Shown here one piece after another: positions 45,953 through 55,311 of a DNA stretch of 64,000 nt; positions within the stretch are counted from its first letter, which is position 1; each line of letters begins with the position of its first letter. Source of the DNA: an uncultured Paracoccaceae bacterium (GTDB taxonomy: Bacteria; Pseudomonadota; Alphaproteobacteria; Rhodobacterales; Rhodobacteraceae); assembly GCA_913061275.1 (NCBI GenBank), contig CAJXSR010000006.1, positions 62,001 to 126,000 of the forward strand. Reading direction: 5' to 3'. Position numbers and translations under genes: made by a program. A model generated the notes under the pieces. That model was not told the DNA's origin, ran no database searches, and saw nothing but the letters and a program-made list of their open reading frames with translations.

Positions 45953-46110
45953 GATAGGGGTGCTCCAACGAAATTCCCTATAAAAATTCCATCAATCAAG
46001 CTGGCAGACGAAAGGGCCAGCATGCCAAATACAGAAGGGAGTACAAAACGAGCAAACTCTTTGACTATATCGCCAGTGAGCATTCTTGTATTTTGATCTG
46101 TCACCGCCAT
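45953..46110 (-). pseudogene. MATE-family efflux protein, N-terminal fragment
   Basis: Starting at ATG 46110 the frame reads MAVTDQNTRMLTGD, then FARFVLPSVFGMLALSS and IDGIFIGNFVGAP, the first membrane helix of MATE (NorM-like) transporters. After about 52 residues it runs into ArsA sequence in another frame and stops at 45925. The exact junction is uncertain by about ten bases. Confidence 0.72.
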
Positions 46111-46415
46111 TGTCTAAAGTCCCTTGCCTTGAGATTTACGGATACTTGATTGGTTTCCGCAATCTAGATTATTGAAGGTTAGAATGGTGGTTGTCGAGTC
46201 AACTTAAAACGCTAACCAGCCGTCAGTTAACATCGTGAACTGCACGCAGAAGTGCAACCGATAATAAATACTGATATTTCTTTATCTGTAGATGGTGAAA
46301 ATTTTGGCGCGATACCTTACGACTATAATCCAACCAGAGAGTGAAGTCTTTTTACTGCAGCAAAATAAAACTAGTTAAATTAATCTAAGCGGTTGTTTTA
46401 GTGTGTTTAATCACT
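46111..46415. other. Intergenic region
   Basis: 305 bases without a recognisable gene, hairpin or IS6 trace. It holds the former promoter of the MATE fragment. Confidence 0.4.
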
Positions 46416-46628
46416 CTATCGCGTGTTGGGTGCTTCATTGTCTAATTTGCAGCATATACGATAAGCTTCAAGATCGGCACTGTTCATAAAGCCATTTTGA
46501 AATAACCACATAGCCGCGGCATAACGAGTGTACCCAGAACCCGGGATTCCTATGGGTGTATGGAGCAAGATTGTTTGCGCAAGCTTTGTTTTTTCAAGAG
46601 ATTGTTTAGGCAATATAAAAAGACCCAC
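46416..46628 (-). CDS. Small protein of unknown function
   Basis: A 70-residue frame behind the Rieske gene on the same strand, 39 bases after its stop. The second half (YTRYAAAMWLFQNGFMNSADLEAYRICCKLD) looks like a folded amphipathic helix pair and more conserved than the first half, but I cannot name a family. It may be the last gene of the catabolic operon, or a remnant. Confidence 0.45.
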   Translation of the reverse strand: MGLFILPKQSLEKTKLAQTILLHTPIGIPGSGYTRYAAAMWLFQNGFMNSADLEAYRICCKLDNEAPNTR

Positions 46629-46667
46629 CTTTCAGAAGCCAGGACCGATAGACAAATGTTCCTAATT

Positions 46668-47873
46668 TTAGGTAGCTAGTTTTGTCATCATCGCGTCGTT
46701 AGTCGAAGCCATCTTATCTTCTGCAGGAGCATCTTCGAGATTAACCACAGGTAAAATAGCGCGAATATGATCATGATGTGTTCTGACACCATACTCCAAA
46801 TCAGATAGATAAAATCCTGCATAATCACGAGAGGCCATGGCTTCATTTGACCATATAGTCAGTTGTACGTCCTCATCAAAAGTTTCGGTGTCTATTCTTG
46901 CAGCCAAATAACGTGCCGCCTTTTGTTGCCGTGTTTCGCTCTGGTATTTGTAAACGGCACCACGAAGAAGGGATTTGCCCGTTGAAATTGGAAATTCTTG
47001 ATAGAACTGAATGCCTTCGGGAGTTGCTGCAATAACAGTATTGGGGAATAAACCCCAATAAACCCAAGCTTCATGAAGATCTTCTGGAAGGTTTTCTTGC
47101 GGGGTTGATAGTTTTGAGTAATGTCGAACGCTCCAACGTCTTCCTTGTTCTCTGTTAAATTTACCAACAGAACGACTTAAACCATTTATATAAGGCTCAT
47201 CATTATAAGACTTGCCATATAAATCTTGTAAGGCAGGATGTGCCATTGCGACATGATACCCTTCGTTATCTACATCTCTTATAGATTTCCAATTTACGGG
47301 TGAGGTATTGGTTTGCAAACCAGACGTCGGAATAAGTGTATCCATCTGATATTGGGATATTTCTTCTGCAAATGGGGACATCAGTTTGCTGACACTTGGT
47401 TGTGGCCCCTTGCTGAAGCGAATAAAGATAAAACCATTCCAAACTTCGCAGTCTATTGCCAGCAATCCAAATTCGTTCTTGTCGAGCTTAGGGAAACTTT
47501 TGGGTTGTGCCGCCCCTCTAAGGGTACCATCAAAATTATATACCCAACCATGGAATGGGCAGACCAGAGCGCCTTTGCAAACGCCATTATCATTGATGAC
47601 CAATCGTGATCCTCTATGTCTGCAAATATTATGGAACGCTTGGATTACTCCATCTTCTCCATGCACAATCAATGCCCGTTCGCCGAATGCATCAAATGTT
47701 TGATAAGATCCTGGAAGTGGGATGTCACTTATGTGGCATGCAATTTGCCAATGACTTCTAAACAACTGTTCCCGTTCAAGATCAAGAAGTGCCTCGCTAT
47801 GGTATGCCCAGCCAGGAAGGCCTCTGCGATCCCAATCTGTAGGTGGTGACATCTCTCTTTTGGTAACGTTCAT
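46668..47873 (-). CDS. Rieske oxygenase, quaternary-amine demethylase type
   Basis: A 401-residue Rieske non-heme iron oxygenase. The [2Fe-2S] ligands are Cys84, His86, Cys105, His108 (NICRHRG and LVCPFHGW). The iron site reads NEGYHVAMAH with His207 and His212, and Glu204 stands where most family members have the bridging Asp; this Glu-x-Tyr-His pattern is what carnitine (CntA) and related betaine oxygenases show. It is therefore likely to remove or release a methylamine group from a quaternary or N-methyl compound. A matching reductase gene is absent from this locus. It follows the DadA-like gene after 175 bases. Confidence 0.87.
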   Translation of the reverse strand: MNVTKREMSPPTDWDRRGLPGWAYHSEALLDLEREQLFRSHWQIACHISDIPLPGSYQTFDAFGERALIVHGEDGVIQAFHNICRHRGSRLVINDNGVCKGALVCPFHGWVYNFDGTLRGAAQPKSFPKLDKNEFGLLAIDCEVWNGFIFIRFSKGPQPSVSKLMSPFAEEISQYQMDTLIPTSGLQTNTSPVNWKSIRDVDNEGYHVAMAHPALQDLYGKSYNDEPYINGLSRSVGKFNREQGRRWSVRHYSKLSTPQENLPEDLHEAWVYWGLFPNTVIAATPEGIQFYQEFPISTGKSLLRGAVYKYQSETRQQKAARYLAARIDTETFDEDVQLTIWSNEAMASRDYAGFYLSDLEYGVRTHHDHIRAILPVVNLEDAPAEDKMASTNDAMMTKLAT

Positions 47874-48048
47874 TGCATAGTTTCCAGGTTATCTATCTCT
47901 TTAATAATGTTGCATTTTTGCCTTCACCATGCAAGCCTGCATGATCTTTTGAACGCTCAACAAGTCAGTAGAAACAAGAAGTTTGTATTCGGCGGAGCTA
48001 TATTAATAAAGCCAATAGAAATGAGCAAACGTCGTGTGAAAGGTTTGG

Positions 48049-49359
48049 TCAAGGCTGTAGCGTATCCATCATGCGTTTCCATGTCAGCGCGATTGTAATT
48101 CCGCTTCCTCTAAATTGATTAAGAGGCACTTTCTTTATGGGAGTAATCGGCAAGAATTCGTTTTCTTCAATTTCGCCATTACAATGCTTCGCAAGGATTT
48201 TTCCAAATGTTGTCGCCATAGCAACTCCGCGTCCATTAAAGCCAAGCCCGCTGTAGAGCCCATCTGCTAGTTTGTGAATGTGCGGGACATGATCAAGGGT
48301 AAGGGCGACCCGGCCTGTCCATAAATGCTTAATCTCAATGTCTTTTACCTGAGGTAGAATCTCATGTAGGCGGCGAAGACCAAAAGTGAAATTGCTTTTA
48401 TCAATAGATTCAAGTTGTGAATTTGTACGGCTGCCGAAGATAAGTCGGTTTTTCGCATCAATCCCAAACCAAGATAGTAATCTTTGCGTGTCTGCAATCC
48501 CTTGCCGATTTGGGAGGATTTTTTCATGAAGCTCTTTAGGCAAAGGATCTGTAGCAATAACCCCAGTTAAGACGGGGACAATGGATTGTGAGAGGTTCGG
48601 CAACATATTACCTGTGTATCCATTGGTGCAGACAACAACAGTCTTTGCCTTAACGCTTCCCTCGACGGTCTTGACCATCCAGTTATTATTCGTGTGTTCA
48701 ACTGAAAGGGCAGGGCTGTTTTTGAAAATCCTGGCGCCATTAGACAGGCATGCTTTTGCTAATCCTCGTGCGTATTTAAGCGGGTGCAAATTGCCGCCTC
48801 GGTTATCGAGTAAACCTTTATAATAACCGTCAGTTCCTACCAGTGTACTGATCTTTTCGCGATCAAGTTCTTTCACATCAACATTTCTACCGCCCCATTG
48901 TGTTAGGTGGGAATTGATCGTTTCGGCCCCTTTCGGTCCTTTGGAAAGTTGGATCCAGCCAGTTTTGCGCAAGTCGCACTCAATTTTGTATTTATCAATA
49001 ATATCATAAACAACAGAAGGCGCATCGCCTGCGGTCTTTATGATCTGCTCCCCTCGCTCAGAACCGTAGCGTGCGAGTATCTCATTCGGCATAATCTTCA
49101 GGCCCGGTATTATTTGCCCACCATTCCTGCCTGATGCGCCCCAACCTGGTTCGTGTGCATCAACAATCGCCACGTCAAAACCCCGTTCAGAAAGATGTAA
49201 TGCGGTGGAAAGCCCGCAAAAACCCGCACCAATAACGGCAACGTCAGCCTTTATATCCTCTTTTAGAACCTCAAGATTATCTAATCTTTCTGAGGTTACT
49301 CCCCATAACGACGTATCAATATGGCAGGATGATTTGAACCATGCATCGGTGGAAGTCAT
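48049..49359 (-). CDS. FAD-dependent amine/amino-acid oxidoreductase (DadA/PuuB-like)
   Basis: A 436-residue flavoprotein: dinucleotide-binding VAVIGAGFCGLSTAL and VAIVDAHEPGWGASGRNGG at the N-terminus, substrate/FAD cap at GLYSGLGFNGRGVAMAT near the C-terminus. The start overlaps the stop of the TMADH-like gene by four bases (ATGA), so the two enzymes are made together and probably work on successive amine intermediates. It is similar in type but different in sequence and base composition from the DadA-like protein at 42693. Confidence 0.88.
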   Translation of the reverse strand: MTSTDAWFKSSCHIDTSLWGVTSERLDNLEVLKEDIKADVAVIGAGFCGLSTALHLSERGFDVAIVDAHEPGWGASGRNGGQIIPGLKIMPNEILARYGSERGEQIIKTAGDAPSVVYDIIDKYKIECDLRKTGWIQLSKGPKGAETINSHLTQWGGRNVDVKELDREKISTLVGTDGYYKGLLDNRGGNLHPLKYARGLAKACLSNGARIFKNSPALSVEHTNNNWMVKTVEGSVKAKTVVVCTNGYTGNMLPNLSQSIVPVLTGVIATDPLPKELHEKILPNRQGIADTQRLLSWFGIDAKNRLIFGSRTNSQLESIDKSNFTFGLRRLHEILPQVKDIEIKHLWTGRVALTLDHVPHIHKLADGLYSGLGFNGRGVAMATTFGKILAKHCNGEIEENEFLPITPIKKVPLNQFRGSGITIALTWKRMMDTLQP

Positions 49360-51443
49360 AAGAGATTACCTTCCTTAAATTTGTGAATTTCAAAGTCATT
49401 TTCACGTTTGAGAAGTGCGTTGTGATCTACTGGAACTTCTAGGTTCCGCGCATACTCATGGCCTGAATAGACAGCCATTGCTATTGTTCCTGGGGCATAG
49501 CAATCGCCAATTCTGGTGACCGATTTAACATTATGGTCAAGCCATTGGTCAGACATTTCAAGCAGCTCATTATACAAACCATCGATACTGTGCCTTGAAG
49601 TAACGGGCACAATTGCATTTGCTTCGATACGGGTTTCTGTACCTATATAAACGCATTCGATTGTCACTGATCCTTCGTCAACAGATTTGGCAGCATGATG
49701 GGTGATAATCTTGACACCTAATTCACGAAGTCTGGTTTGGATATGAGAATTTTCAAGCGTGTTGTGTGTCCAACTGGCAATATCCGCATCAGGCGTTACC
49801 AAAACAACTTCATTACCGGCTTCAGCAAGGTGTTCCGCTATAGCACTACCAAGGTAATAGTGATCATCATCATACACGACTATTTTGCCGGATGGTTGGC
49901 GCCCATCAAAAACATCTTCAGGTGTGTAAATCATATTTGTCGTGCTGGTCGAAACTGGTTTGCGATGATGAGCACCAACAAAGTCAGTGCGCCATTTCGA
50001 GCCGGTGGCAATAGCCACATGATTACATCCAAGCTCCAGAATGTCTTCGGCGGAAAGCGGGCTATCAACAAATGTCTGAACATTGCCTCGGCTTGAAAGC
50101 ATATATGTGCGATGATCAGAAACGCGTTTCCATTCACTGAGTGCTTTTAGCTTAGTTTCTTGAAGGACACGGCCACCCAATTCTGTTTTGGCTTCTGCCA
50201 TGGTAACGTCATAGCCTCTGTTAGATAGTGCCAGTGTTGCTTCAAGGCCCGATGGCCCTGAGCCAACAACAAGCACCTTGTCATTAGATGTCGCCTTGGA
50301 AATTTTTTCGGGGTGCCAGCCCTTGCGCCATTCTTCGCCCATTGTCGGGTTTTGTGTGCACCGCATTGGGTAGGCTATAAAATCACCTGACGTACACATA
50401 TTACATCCTATGCACTCCCTGATTTCATCAGATCGACCTTCAAGAATTTTTGTTGGTAAGTATGGGTCAGCAATCGATGGACGTGCGGCCCCAATAAGGT
50501 CTAGAACACCCCGTTTCACCTGAGATACCATTGTGTCTGGCGAGGTGAATCGCCCTACGCCCACAACAGGCTTAGTCGTCATTTGTTTGACGAATTTTAT
50601 ATACTCTTCTTGTGACCCCTCACTGCCAAAACGTGAAGGTAATGAATCATTGCCCCAATCAGCAACATTCACATCCCATAAATCTGGAACCTCTGCTAAT
50701 GATCCAACAATATCTTGTGCTTCGGCTACATTCATGCCGTCTTCACCAAGTAGCTCGTCAACTGCAAATCTAAGTGCGACAGCGCAATCATGCCCCACTG
50801 CATCTTTTGTATCCTCAAGAACTTCCCTTAGAAGGCGCACACGGTTGGTTAAACTTCCGCCATATTCATCTGTACGTTGATTAAAACGTTTAAGAAGAAA
50901 CTGGAAAAGAAGCGTCATAATGCCATGTGCAGCATATACATAAACGATATCATAACCCGCGCGTCGTGACCGTAGTGCGGCCTCTCTAAACCAGCGGCGC
51001 AATTCTTTAATGTCCGCTTTATCCATTCCTCTCGCTTGCGTAGAGTTCGATGCTTCAGTGGGCGCCGCAGACGGAGCTAGTGCGGGCATGCGGGTTAAGT
51101 AGTTGCTGACTGACTGACCGTTATGCACCAATTGAACGCCTGCCAGCGCACCATGCTCATGGACTTTATTGATCATTAATTCATGAACTGGGAGGTCGCT
51201 ATCATCCCATAACCGCATGAGTGTTGCAGGTGTAAGATCACTTGTTGGATGAATTGAGCATTCTTCCGTGCAAACCACGCCCCAACCACCTTCGGCTTTA
51301 ACGCTTCTCATTTCTGCCATTGAGCGCGGCCACCGATGCCCCATGCCGTTACAATGAGGCACCTGGTAAAAACGGTTTTTAGTAGTTTTTGGTCCGATCT
51401 TTACATGCTCAAAAAGAATTTTGTGATTTGTTTCAGTCTTCAT
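49356..51443 (-). CDS. TMADH-like flavoenzyme, paralog A
   Basis: A 695-residue protein with an Old-Yellow-Enzyme FMN barrel (1-360), a [4Fe-4S] motif (CIGCNMC then PMRC) and C-terminal FAD/ADP-type domains (LVVGSGPSGLEATLAL). Cys31 in FYQVPHCNG matches the Cys30 of trimethylamine dehydrogenase that covalently holds FMN. Catalytic Tyr/His are kept (YVYAAHG) and the Trp264/Asp267 region reads DWGNDS, but the Tyr60 position is Glu61 and Trp355 is lost. So it likely demethylates a different N-methyl amine, with a charged pocket. Second enzyme of the minus-strand operon. Confidence 0.88.
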   Translation of the reverse strand: MKTETNHKILFEHVKIGPKTTKNRFYQVPHCNGMGHRWPRSMAEMRSVKAEGGWGVVCTEECSIHPTSDLTPATLMRLWDDSDLPVHELMINKVHEHGALAGVQLVHNGQSVSNYLTRMPALAPSAAPTEASNSTQARGMDKADIKELRRWFREAALRSRRAGYDIVYVYAAHGIMTLLFQFLLKRFNQRTDEYGGSLTNRVRLLREVLEDTKDAVGHDCAVALRFAVDELLGEDGMNVAEAQDIVGSLAEVPDLWDVNVADWGNDSLPSRFGSEGSQEEYIKFVKQMTTKPVVGVGRFTSPDTMVSQVKRGVLDLIGAARPSIADPYLPTKILEGRSDEIRECIGCNMCTSGDFIAYPMRCTQNPTMGEEWRKGWHPEKISKATSNDKVLVVGSGPSGLEATLALSNRGYDVTMAEAKTELGGRVLQETKLKALSEWKRVSDHRTYMLSSRGNVQTFVDSPLSAEDILELGCNHVAIATGSKWRTDFVGAHHRKPVSTSTTNMIYTPEDVFDGRQPSGKIVVYDDDHYYLGSAIAEHLAEAGNEVVLVTPDADIASWTHNTLENSHIQTRLRELGVKIITHHAAKSVDEGSVTIECVYIGTETRIEANAIVPVTSRHSIDGLYNELLEMSDQWLDHNVKSVTRIGDCYAPGTIAMAVYSGHEYARNLEVPVDHNALLKRENDFEIHKFKEGNLL

Positions 51444-51494
51444 AGTTTCTATCTCTGTATATGGGGCATTATTTAGGTGATAAGAAAATGCGTT

Positions 51495-51833
51495 TTAAAG
51501 TGTATCTTGCCAGCATGTGAAAACCGAATTGATTACAGCTTTGTGGATTTTTTGGTGCGCGATTTTATCATTACCGGGCACCGCAGGATTAAGTAGATAC
51601 TCATATGCTGCATCGAGTTGCTTACGATCTTTGAAACTCATAATTGAATAAAACTCAGGCTCTTCATCCCCTGCAGTATCCATAGGAGTGTCTTTTATGC
51701 GTCGACCTATGGGATCGGCAGACTTGATGAAGTCTGAATTGCGAATGGTATCAACAAACCGCAAATAATCTTGTTCAAATTCATCGAAATCAATATCTGC
51801 CCTAAGGTCAAATTTGCTCAACATGTGTATCAT
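51495..51833 (-). CDS. Small conserved-looking protein, possible alpha/beta-barrel
   Basis: A 112-residue protein (or 109 from the second ATG). The pattern FEQDYLRFVDTIRN, EPEFYSIMSFKDRKQLDAAYEYL resembles dimeric alpha/beta-barrel (EthD/DUF1330-type) proteins with a beta-strand between two helices, but I cannot assign a family. It lies between the cupin and paralog A with gaps of about 50-60 bases, on the same strand, so it is probably part of the operon. Confidence 0.6.
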   Translation of the reverse strand: MIHMLSKFDLRADIDFDEFEQDYLRFVDTIRNSDFIKSADPIGRRIKDTPMDTAGDEEPEFYSIMSFKDRKQLDAAYEYLLNPAVPGNDKIAHQKIHKAVINSVFTCWQDTL

Positions 51834-51892
51834 GGCTTCCTCAAAATGTAGGTTTTACATTAACTAATTTTACAATTCCCCTGTCATCAATT

Positions 51893-52669
51893 CTATGTGC
51901 CTTCTTGATCATGTGTCAGCATGCAGTAGAATTTGCGAACAGGAGCTTTAGTTTTCCACGAACAAATCGTTCCAACAGGAATGAAAAACACATCACCCGG
52001 ACCAAAAGAATGTGTCTGACCTGATTGTTCGGTGATAGATATCTCACCATCAAGAAGTTGGACAAATTCACTACATGGAAATGGCTTCATAGCACTTTCA
52101 AACGGCGCGCTTTCCCACATACCAACATGCACATTTTCAGTATCGTTAACAAAAACTGGAGCATCACTTTGGCTAGGCGCTTTACCACTAGTTTCAAAAG
52201 GGAATGGTGTATCAAGTTCTTGCAGGGCATTAGAAAGCGTATCCTGATTAAGAACAAATGCATCCTTCGCATCAGGATTTATTTTAGGTAAAATTCCATC
52301 CGTGCGATTATATGTTATGAAGAATTTTCTTAGAAAACCTTCCTGCTTCCAACTTACAGGCATCCCATTTTGTACACAAAATGTTTCGCCTTCTTTAATA
52401 AGTGTTTCCCGTCCATCTTTGCCAACTATTGTGACATTGCCTTCCAGAATGCACATGAATTCATCCCCCGGGTAGGGGCCAAACCTTTCTTGCATGCTTG
52501 TTGTTGTCCAAACGCCAACAGTTAATCCAAATGCCTCGTCTTCAAAATAAATATGCCAAGATTGTTCAGGCAGACCAGATTGAAAGTCTTCTTGTTCTAA
52601 TTTTAGTTTAGACAAGCCAACACCTTCAGGGCCGTTTGTTTTTAAAGTAATAATTTTTGATTTTGGCAT
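51893..52669 (-). CDS. Bicupin protein (two cupin_3/DUF861-like domains)
   Basis: A 258-residue protein with two related cupin domains: residues about 45-120 (VGVWTTTSMQERFGPYPGDE, CILEGNVTIVG, KEGETFCVQNGMPVSW) and about 180-250 (VGMWESAPFESAMKPFPCSE, LLDGEISITE, GPGDVFFIPVGTICSW). The family includes ureidoglycine aminohydrolase and EutQ-like proteins. The usual metal His are sparse, so binding or a non-oxidative role is as likely as catalysis. It is the first gene of the minus-strand arm and faces the transporter operon across the shared regulatory region. Confidence 0.78.
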   Translation of the reverse strand: MPKSKIITLKTNGPEGVGLSKLKLEQEDFQSGLPEQSWHIYFEDEAFGLTVGVWTTTSMQERFGPYPGDEFMCILEGNVTIVGKDGRETLIKEGETFCVQNGMPVSWKQEGFLRKFFITYNRTDGILPKINPDAKDAFVLNQDTLSNALQELDTPFPFETSGKAPSQSDAPVFVNDTENVHVGMWESAPFESAMKPFPCSEFVQLLDGEISITEQSGQTHSFGPGDVFFIPVGTICSWKTKAPVRKFYCMLTHDQEGT

Positions 52670-52774
52670 TCTTACAGGCGCTCTTTTTGGTTGGTTAGCA
52701 GGGGGCGCTTATATATTACTAGCGAAGATATCCCTTTTCAGGTTTCGATATGTAAAAAGCGATTGCCATTTAAG

Positions 52775-52804
52775 TTGACAGGTTTGTTTTTTCCAGCTTA
52801 CCCT
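52775..52804 (+). promoter_or_regulatory. Candidate promoter of the transporter operon
   Basis: TTGACA (52775-52780) followed after 17-18 bases by TTACCC/TACCCT. The -35 is perfect, the -10 weak. The dyad at 52809 lies just downstream, where a repressor would block transcription start. Confidence 0.5.
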
Positions 52805-52808
52805 CTGA

Positions 52809-52820
52809 CTGAACGTTCAG
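52809..52820. promoter_or_regulatory. Palindromic operator candidate for the TetR/BetI-like regulator
   Basis: CTGAACGTTCAG is a perfect 12-bp palindrome with partial dyad symmetry extending outward. Its TGAACGTTCA core is the type of site bound by BetI-like TetR proteins, and such a regulator is encoded at 57104 in the same operon. It lies between the two divergent arms, so it could control both. Confidence 0.6.
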
Positions 52821-52957
52821 ATAGTCAAGTAAGAAGTTCAGAGCGTTTTTATAGTGTGCACACGAAGGAGAAGGTCATATTTCTTAAGGCTAATGAGCTA
52901 AAATTAGGAAAGACTCTCCAAATATACGGTTTAACTGATCCAAGGGAGGAACAGAGT

Positions 52958-54067
52958 ATGAATATGAAAAGTCATTTAAATATACTGGCTTACGCTACAA
53001 GTCTCGGCTTACTTATGACGGGGCAAGCAGTCTCGCAAGAGCGCGTTTTAAAAGTAACTAATTGGGGCGAGTACATTGGTGAAGAAACCATTGCGAACTT
53101 TGAAAAAGAATACGGTATCAAAGTTATCTACGATGCTTACGATTCGTCAGAATCGATTGATGCAAAATTACTAGCCGGCAGCAGTGGTTATGATGTTGTC
53201 AGTCACTCAGGGGGTGATACCGCACGTCTTATTAAAGCTGGGATTGTAGCACCACTAGATAAGTCCAAGCTTGATAATATAAAAAACATGTCACCAGAAA
53301 TTATGTCCCAGCTTGGCAGCGACTGGGATCCAGGAAATCAGCATTTCATACCATATATGTGGGGCACTCACGGTGTTACCTATAACAAAGAGTTGGTTCT
53401 TGCGACAAATCCAGATGCACAAATTGGTTCAATGAGTATGGTATTTGATCCAGTGCAAATGAAAGAGCTAGCGAAATGCGGTGTCTCTTTGCTTGATTCA
53501 CCAGGCGACATTATCCCAATGGCATTAGCCCATCTAGGACTTGACCCAAATTCCACCAACAAAGAGGACTACGCGAAAGTGGGCGAAATGCTTGCTAAAA
53601 TTCGTCCCTATGTAAAAACATTTGATAATTATGCTTATCAACGCATGCCACAAAAAGAGTTCTGTGTTGCAGTTACTTGGGGGCCAGATGGCTTATTAGC
53701 AATGTCTGGTGCTGTTGAGGCGAATACGGGTGTTGTTCTTGATTTCTATCTGCCAGAAGGCGAAGGCAAGGCGCAATTATGGATTGATGGTTGGTTAATT
53801 CCTTCTGACGCCAAAAATATCGAAGACGCTCATTTATTTCTAAATTACATGATGCGTCCAGATGTTGCTGCGGCTGACAGTAACTTCACTTGGTATGCTA
53901 CCGCAAACGTCCCTGGGAAGGCACAAGTGGATGCAGACGTTACTTCCAGCCCTGCAGCTTATCCGACTAGTAATCAGGTCGCGAAAATGTACACGACTGC
54001 TGTCTTGCCGCCAAAAATAGAGCGCCTTCAAACAAGAACGTGGACAAACTTCAAAGCTGGCGAATAA
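52958..54067 (+). CDS. ABC transporter periplasmic binding protein (PotD/PotF-like)
   Basis: Start at ATG 52958, seven bases after GGGAGGA; the open frame upstream is not needed. The 369-residue product has a signal peptide (ending TGQAVSQ) and the polyamine-type mature start VLKVTNWGEYIGEETIANFE. Further family features are VIYDAYDSSESIDAKLL and GYDVVSHSG. In PotF-like proteins this fold binds putrescine, spermidine or other cationic or zwitterionic amines. Together with the demethylases in the same locus it probably imports the methylated substrate. It is followed by a stem-loop before the ATPase gene. Confidence 0.88.
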   Translation: MNMKSHLNILAYATSLGLLMTGQAVSQERVLKVTNWGEYIGEETIANFEKEYGIKVIYDAYDSSESIDAKLLAGSSGYDVVSHSGGDTARLIKAGIVAPLDKSKLDNIKNMSPEIMSQLGSDWDPGNQHFIPYMWGTHGVTYNKELVLATNPDAQIGSMSMVFDPVQMKELAKCGVSLLDSPGDIIPMALAHLGLDPNSTNKEDYAKVGEMLAKIRPYVKTFDNYAYQRMPQKEFCVAVTWGPDGLLAMSGAVEANTGVVLDFYLPEGEGKAQLWIDGWLIPSDAKNIEDAHLFLNYMMRPDVAAADSNFTWYATANVPGKAQVDADVTSSPAAYPTSNQVAKMYTTAVLPPKIERLQTRTWTNFKAGE

Positions 54068-54079
54068 CTCAACAATACT

Positions 54080-54117
54080 ACCATTGGCGTAGCTCTTAAC
54101 TGAGTTGTGCCAATGGT
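54080..54117 (+). terminator. Stem-loop after the binding-protein gene
   Basis: ACCATTGGC (54080-54088) pairs with GCCAATGGT (54109-54117) across a 20-base loop. There is no T-run, so partial termination or message protection is likely, raising binding protein over membrane parts. Confidence 0.6.
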
Positions 54118-54156
54118 TCACATTGAAATATTTCTAAAATTAGTACGGGACACGTA

Positions 54157-55311
54157 ATGGCAGGCGAACAAATAACTTCAGAACAGAAAGCCAGCGAGAC
54201 ACCTTGGCTGGATATGGATACTAAGCCGCTTATTCGATTAAGTGGAGTGACAAAAAAGTTCGGAGAATTCGTTGCCATAAATAATGTTGACCTAGATATT
54301 TATGAAGGGGAATTGTTTTGTTTGCTTGGTGGTTCAGGCTGTGGAAAATCAACTTTACTTCGAATGTTGGCTGGGTTTGAAACCCCTACATCAGGGAGTA
54401 TAATTATTGATGGTAAGGACATGTCTGATGTCCCACCTTATGAACGCCCCACTAATATGATGTTCCAAAGCTATGCGCTATTCCCTCATATGAATGTCGC
54501 TAAAAATATTGCATTTGGATTAGAACAAGATAATTTACCAAAAGGTGAGATTGAAGATCGGATTGATGAAATTCTGAAGCTGGTTGAACTTCAGGATTAC
54601 AAAAAACGAAAACCTCAACAGTTATCGGGCGGGCAAAGGCAACGAGTGGCACTCGCACGAGCATTGGTAAAAAAACCGAAGCTATTACTACTTGATGAAC
54701 CCCTTGCTGCTTTGGATAAGAAATTACGTGAACAAACACAGTTTGAACTTGCAAACATCCAAGAACAAGTTGGCATAACATTTGTTGTCGTTACGCATGA
54801 TCAAGAAGAAGCAATGACACTATCCAGCCGAATTGCCGTGATGGATAAGGGTGAGTTTGTGCAAACCGGCTCTCCAACTGATATATATGAATTTCCAGAG
54901 AGCAGGTTTGTCGCTGATTTTATTGGATCAGCAAACATACTTGAAGGGAAGGTAACTGAAGACAGTGCCGCCCATGTTCGTGTTGCAACTGATTTAGGTG
55001 AAATATACATTGATCATGGTCAATCTACAAAACAAGGTAGTCGCGTCTGGGTTGCTATCAGGCCTGAGAAAATACATTTGAGTAAAAAACCATCAAGCAA
55101 AAACGGATACAATCAGGCGGTAGGAATAGTCGATGATATTGGATATCTTGGTAATACATCAATTTATAAAATTAGACTGAAAAATGGGCATATCGTTGAT
55201 GTGACTGCACCAAATCAGATTAGGCCCAAAAATCGTACTCACAGTATAACCTGGGAAGATACGGTTTATCTTCATTGGGATGCTTCCAGCGCAATGTTGC
55301 TTAAGAAATGA
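54157..55311 (+). CDS. ABC transporter ATP-binding protein (PotA/PotG-like)
   Basis: A 384-residue ATPase with Walker A GGSGCGKST, Q-loop FQSYALFPH, signature LSGGQRQRVALARAL, Walker B LLLLDEPLAALD and His-switch VTHDQEEAM. The C-terminal TOBE domain (about 285-380) is present. The order in the operon and the C-terminus fit polyamine-type importers. Its TGA overlaps the next ATG by four bases. Confidence 0.9.
   Translation: MAGEQITSEQKASETPWLDMDTKPLIRLSGVTKKFGEFVAINNVDLDIYEGELFCLLGGSGCGKSTLLRMLAGFETPTSGSIIIDGKDMSDVPPYERPTNMMFQSYALFPHMNVAKNIAFGLEQDNLPKGEIEDRIDEILKLVELQDYKKRKPQQLSGGQRQRVALARALVKKPKLLLLDEPLAALDKKLREQTQFELANIQEQVGITFVVVTHDQEEAMTLSSRIAVMDKGEFVQTGSPTDIYEFPESRFVADFIGSANILEGKVTEDSAAHVRVATDLGEIYIDHGQSTKQGSRVWVAIRPEKIHLSKKPSSKNGYNQAVGIVDDIGYLGNTSIYKIRLKNGHIVDVTAPNQIRPKNRTHSITWEDTVYLHWDASSAMLLKK

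Noticed and set aside
52691-52957. N-terminal extension of the binding protein by 89 codons
   Set aside because: It covers the promoter and palindrome, while ATG 52958 has an ideal ribosome site and signal peptide.
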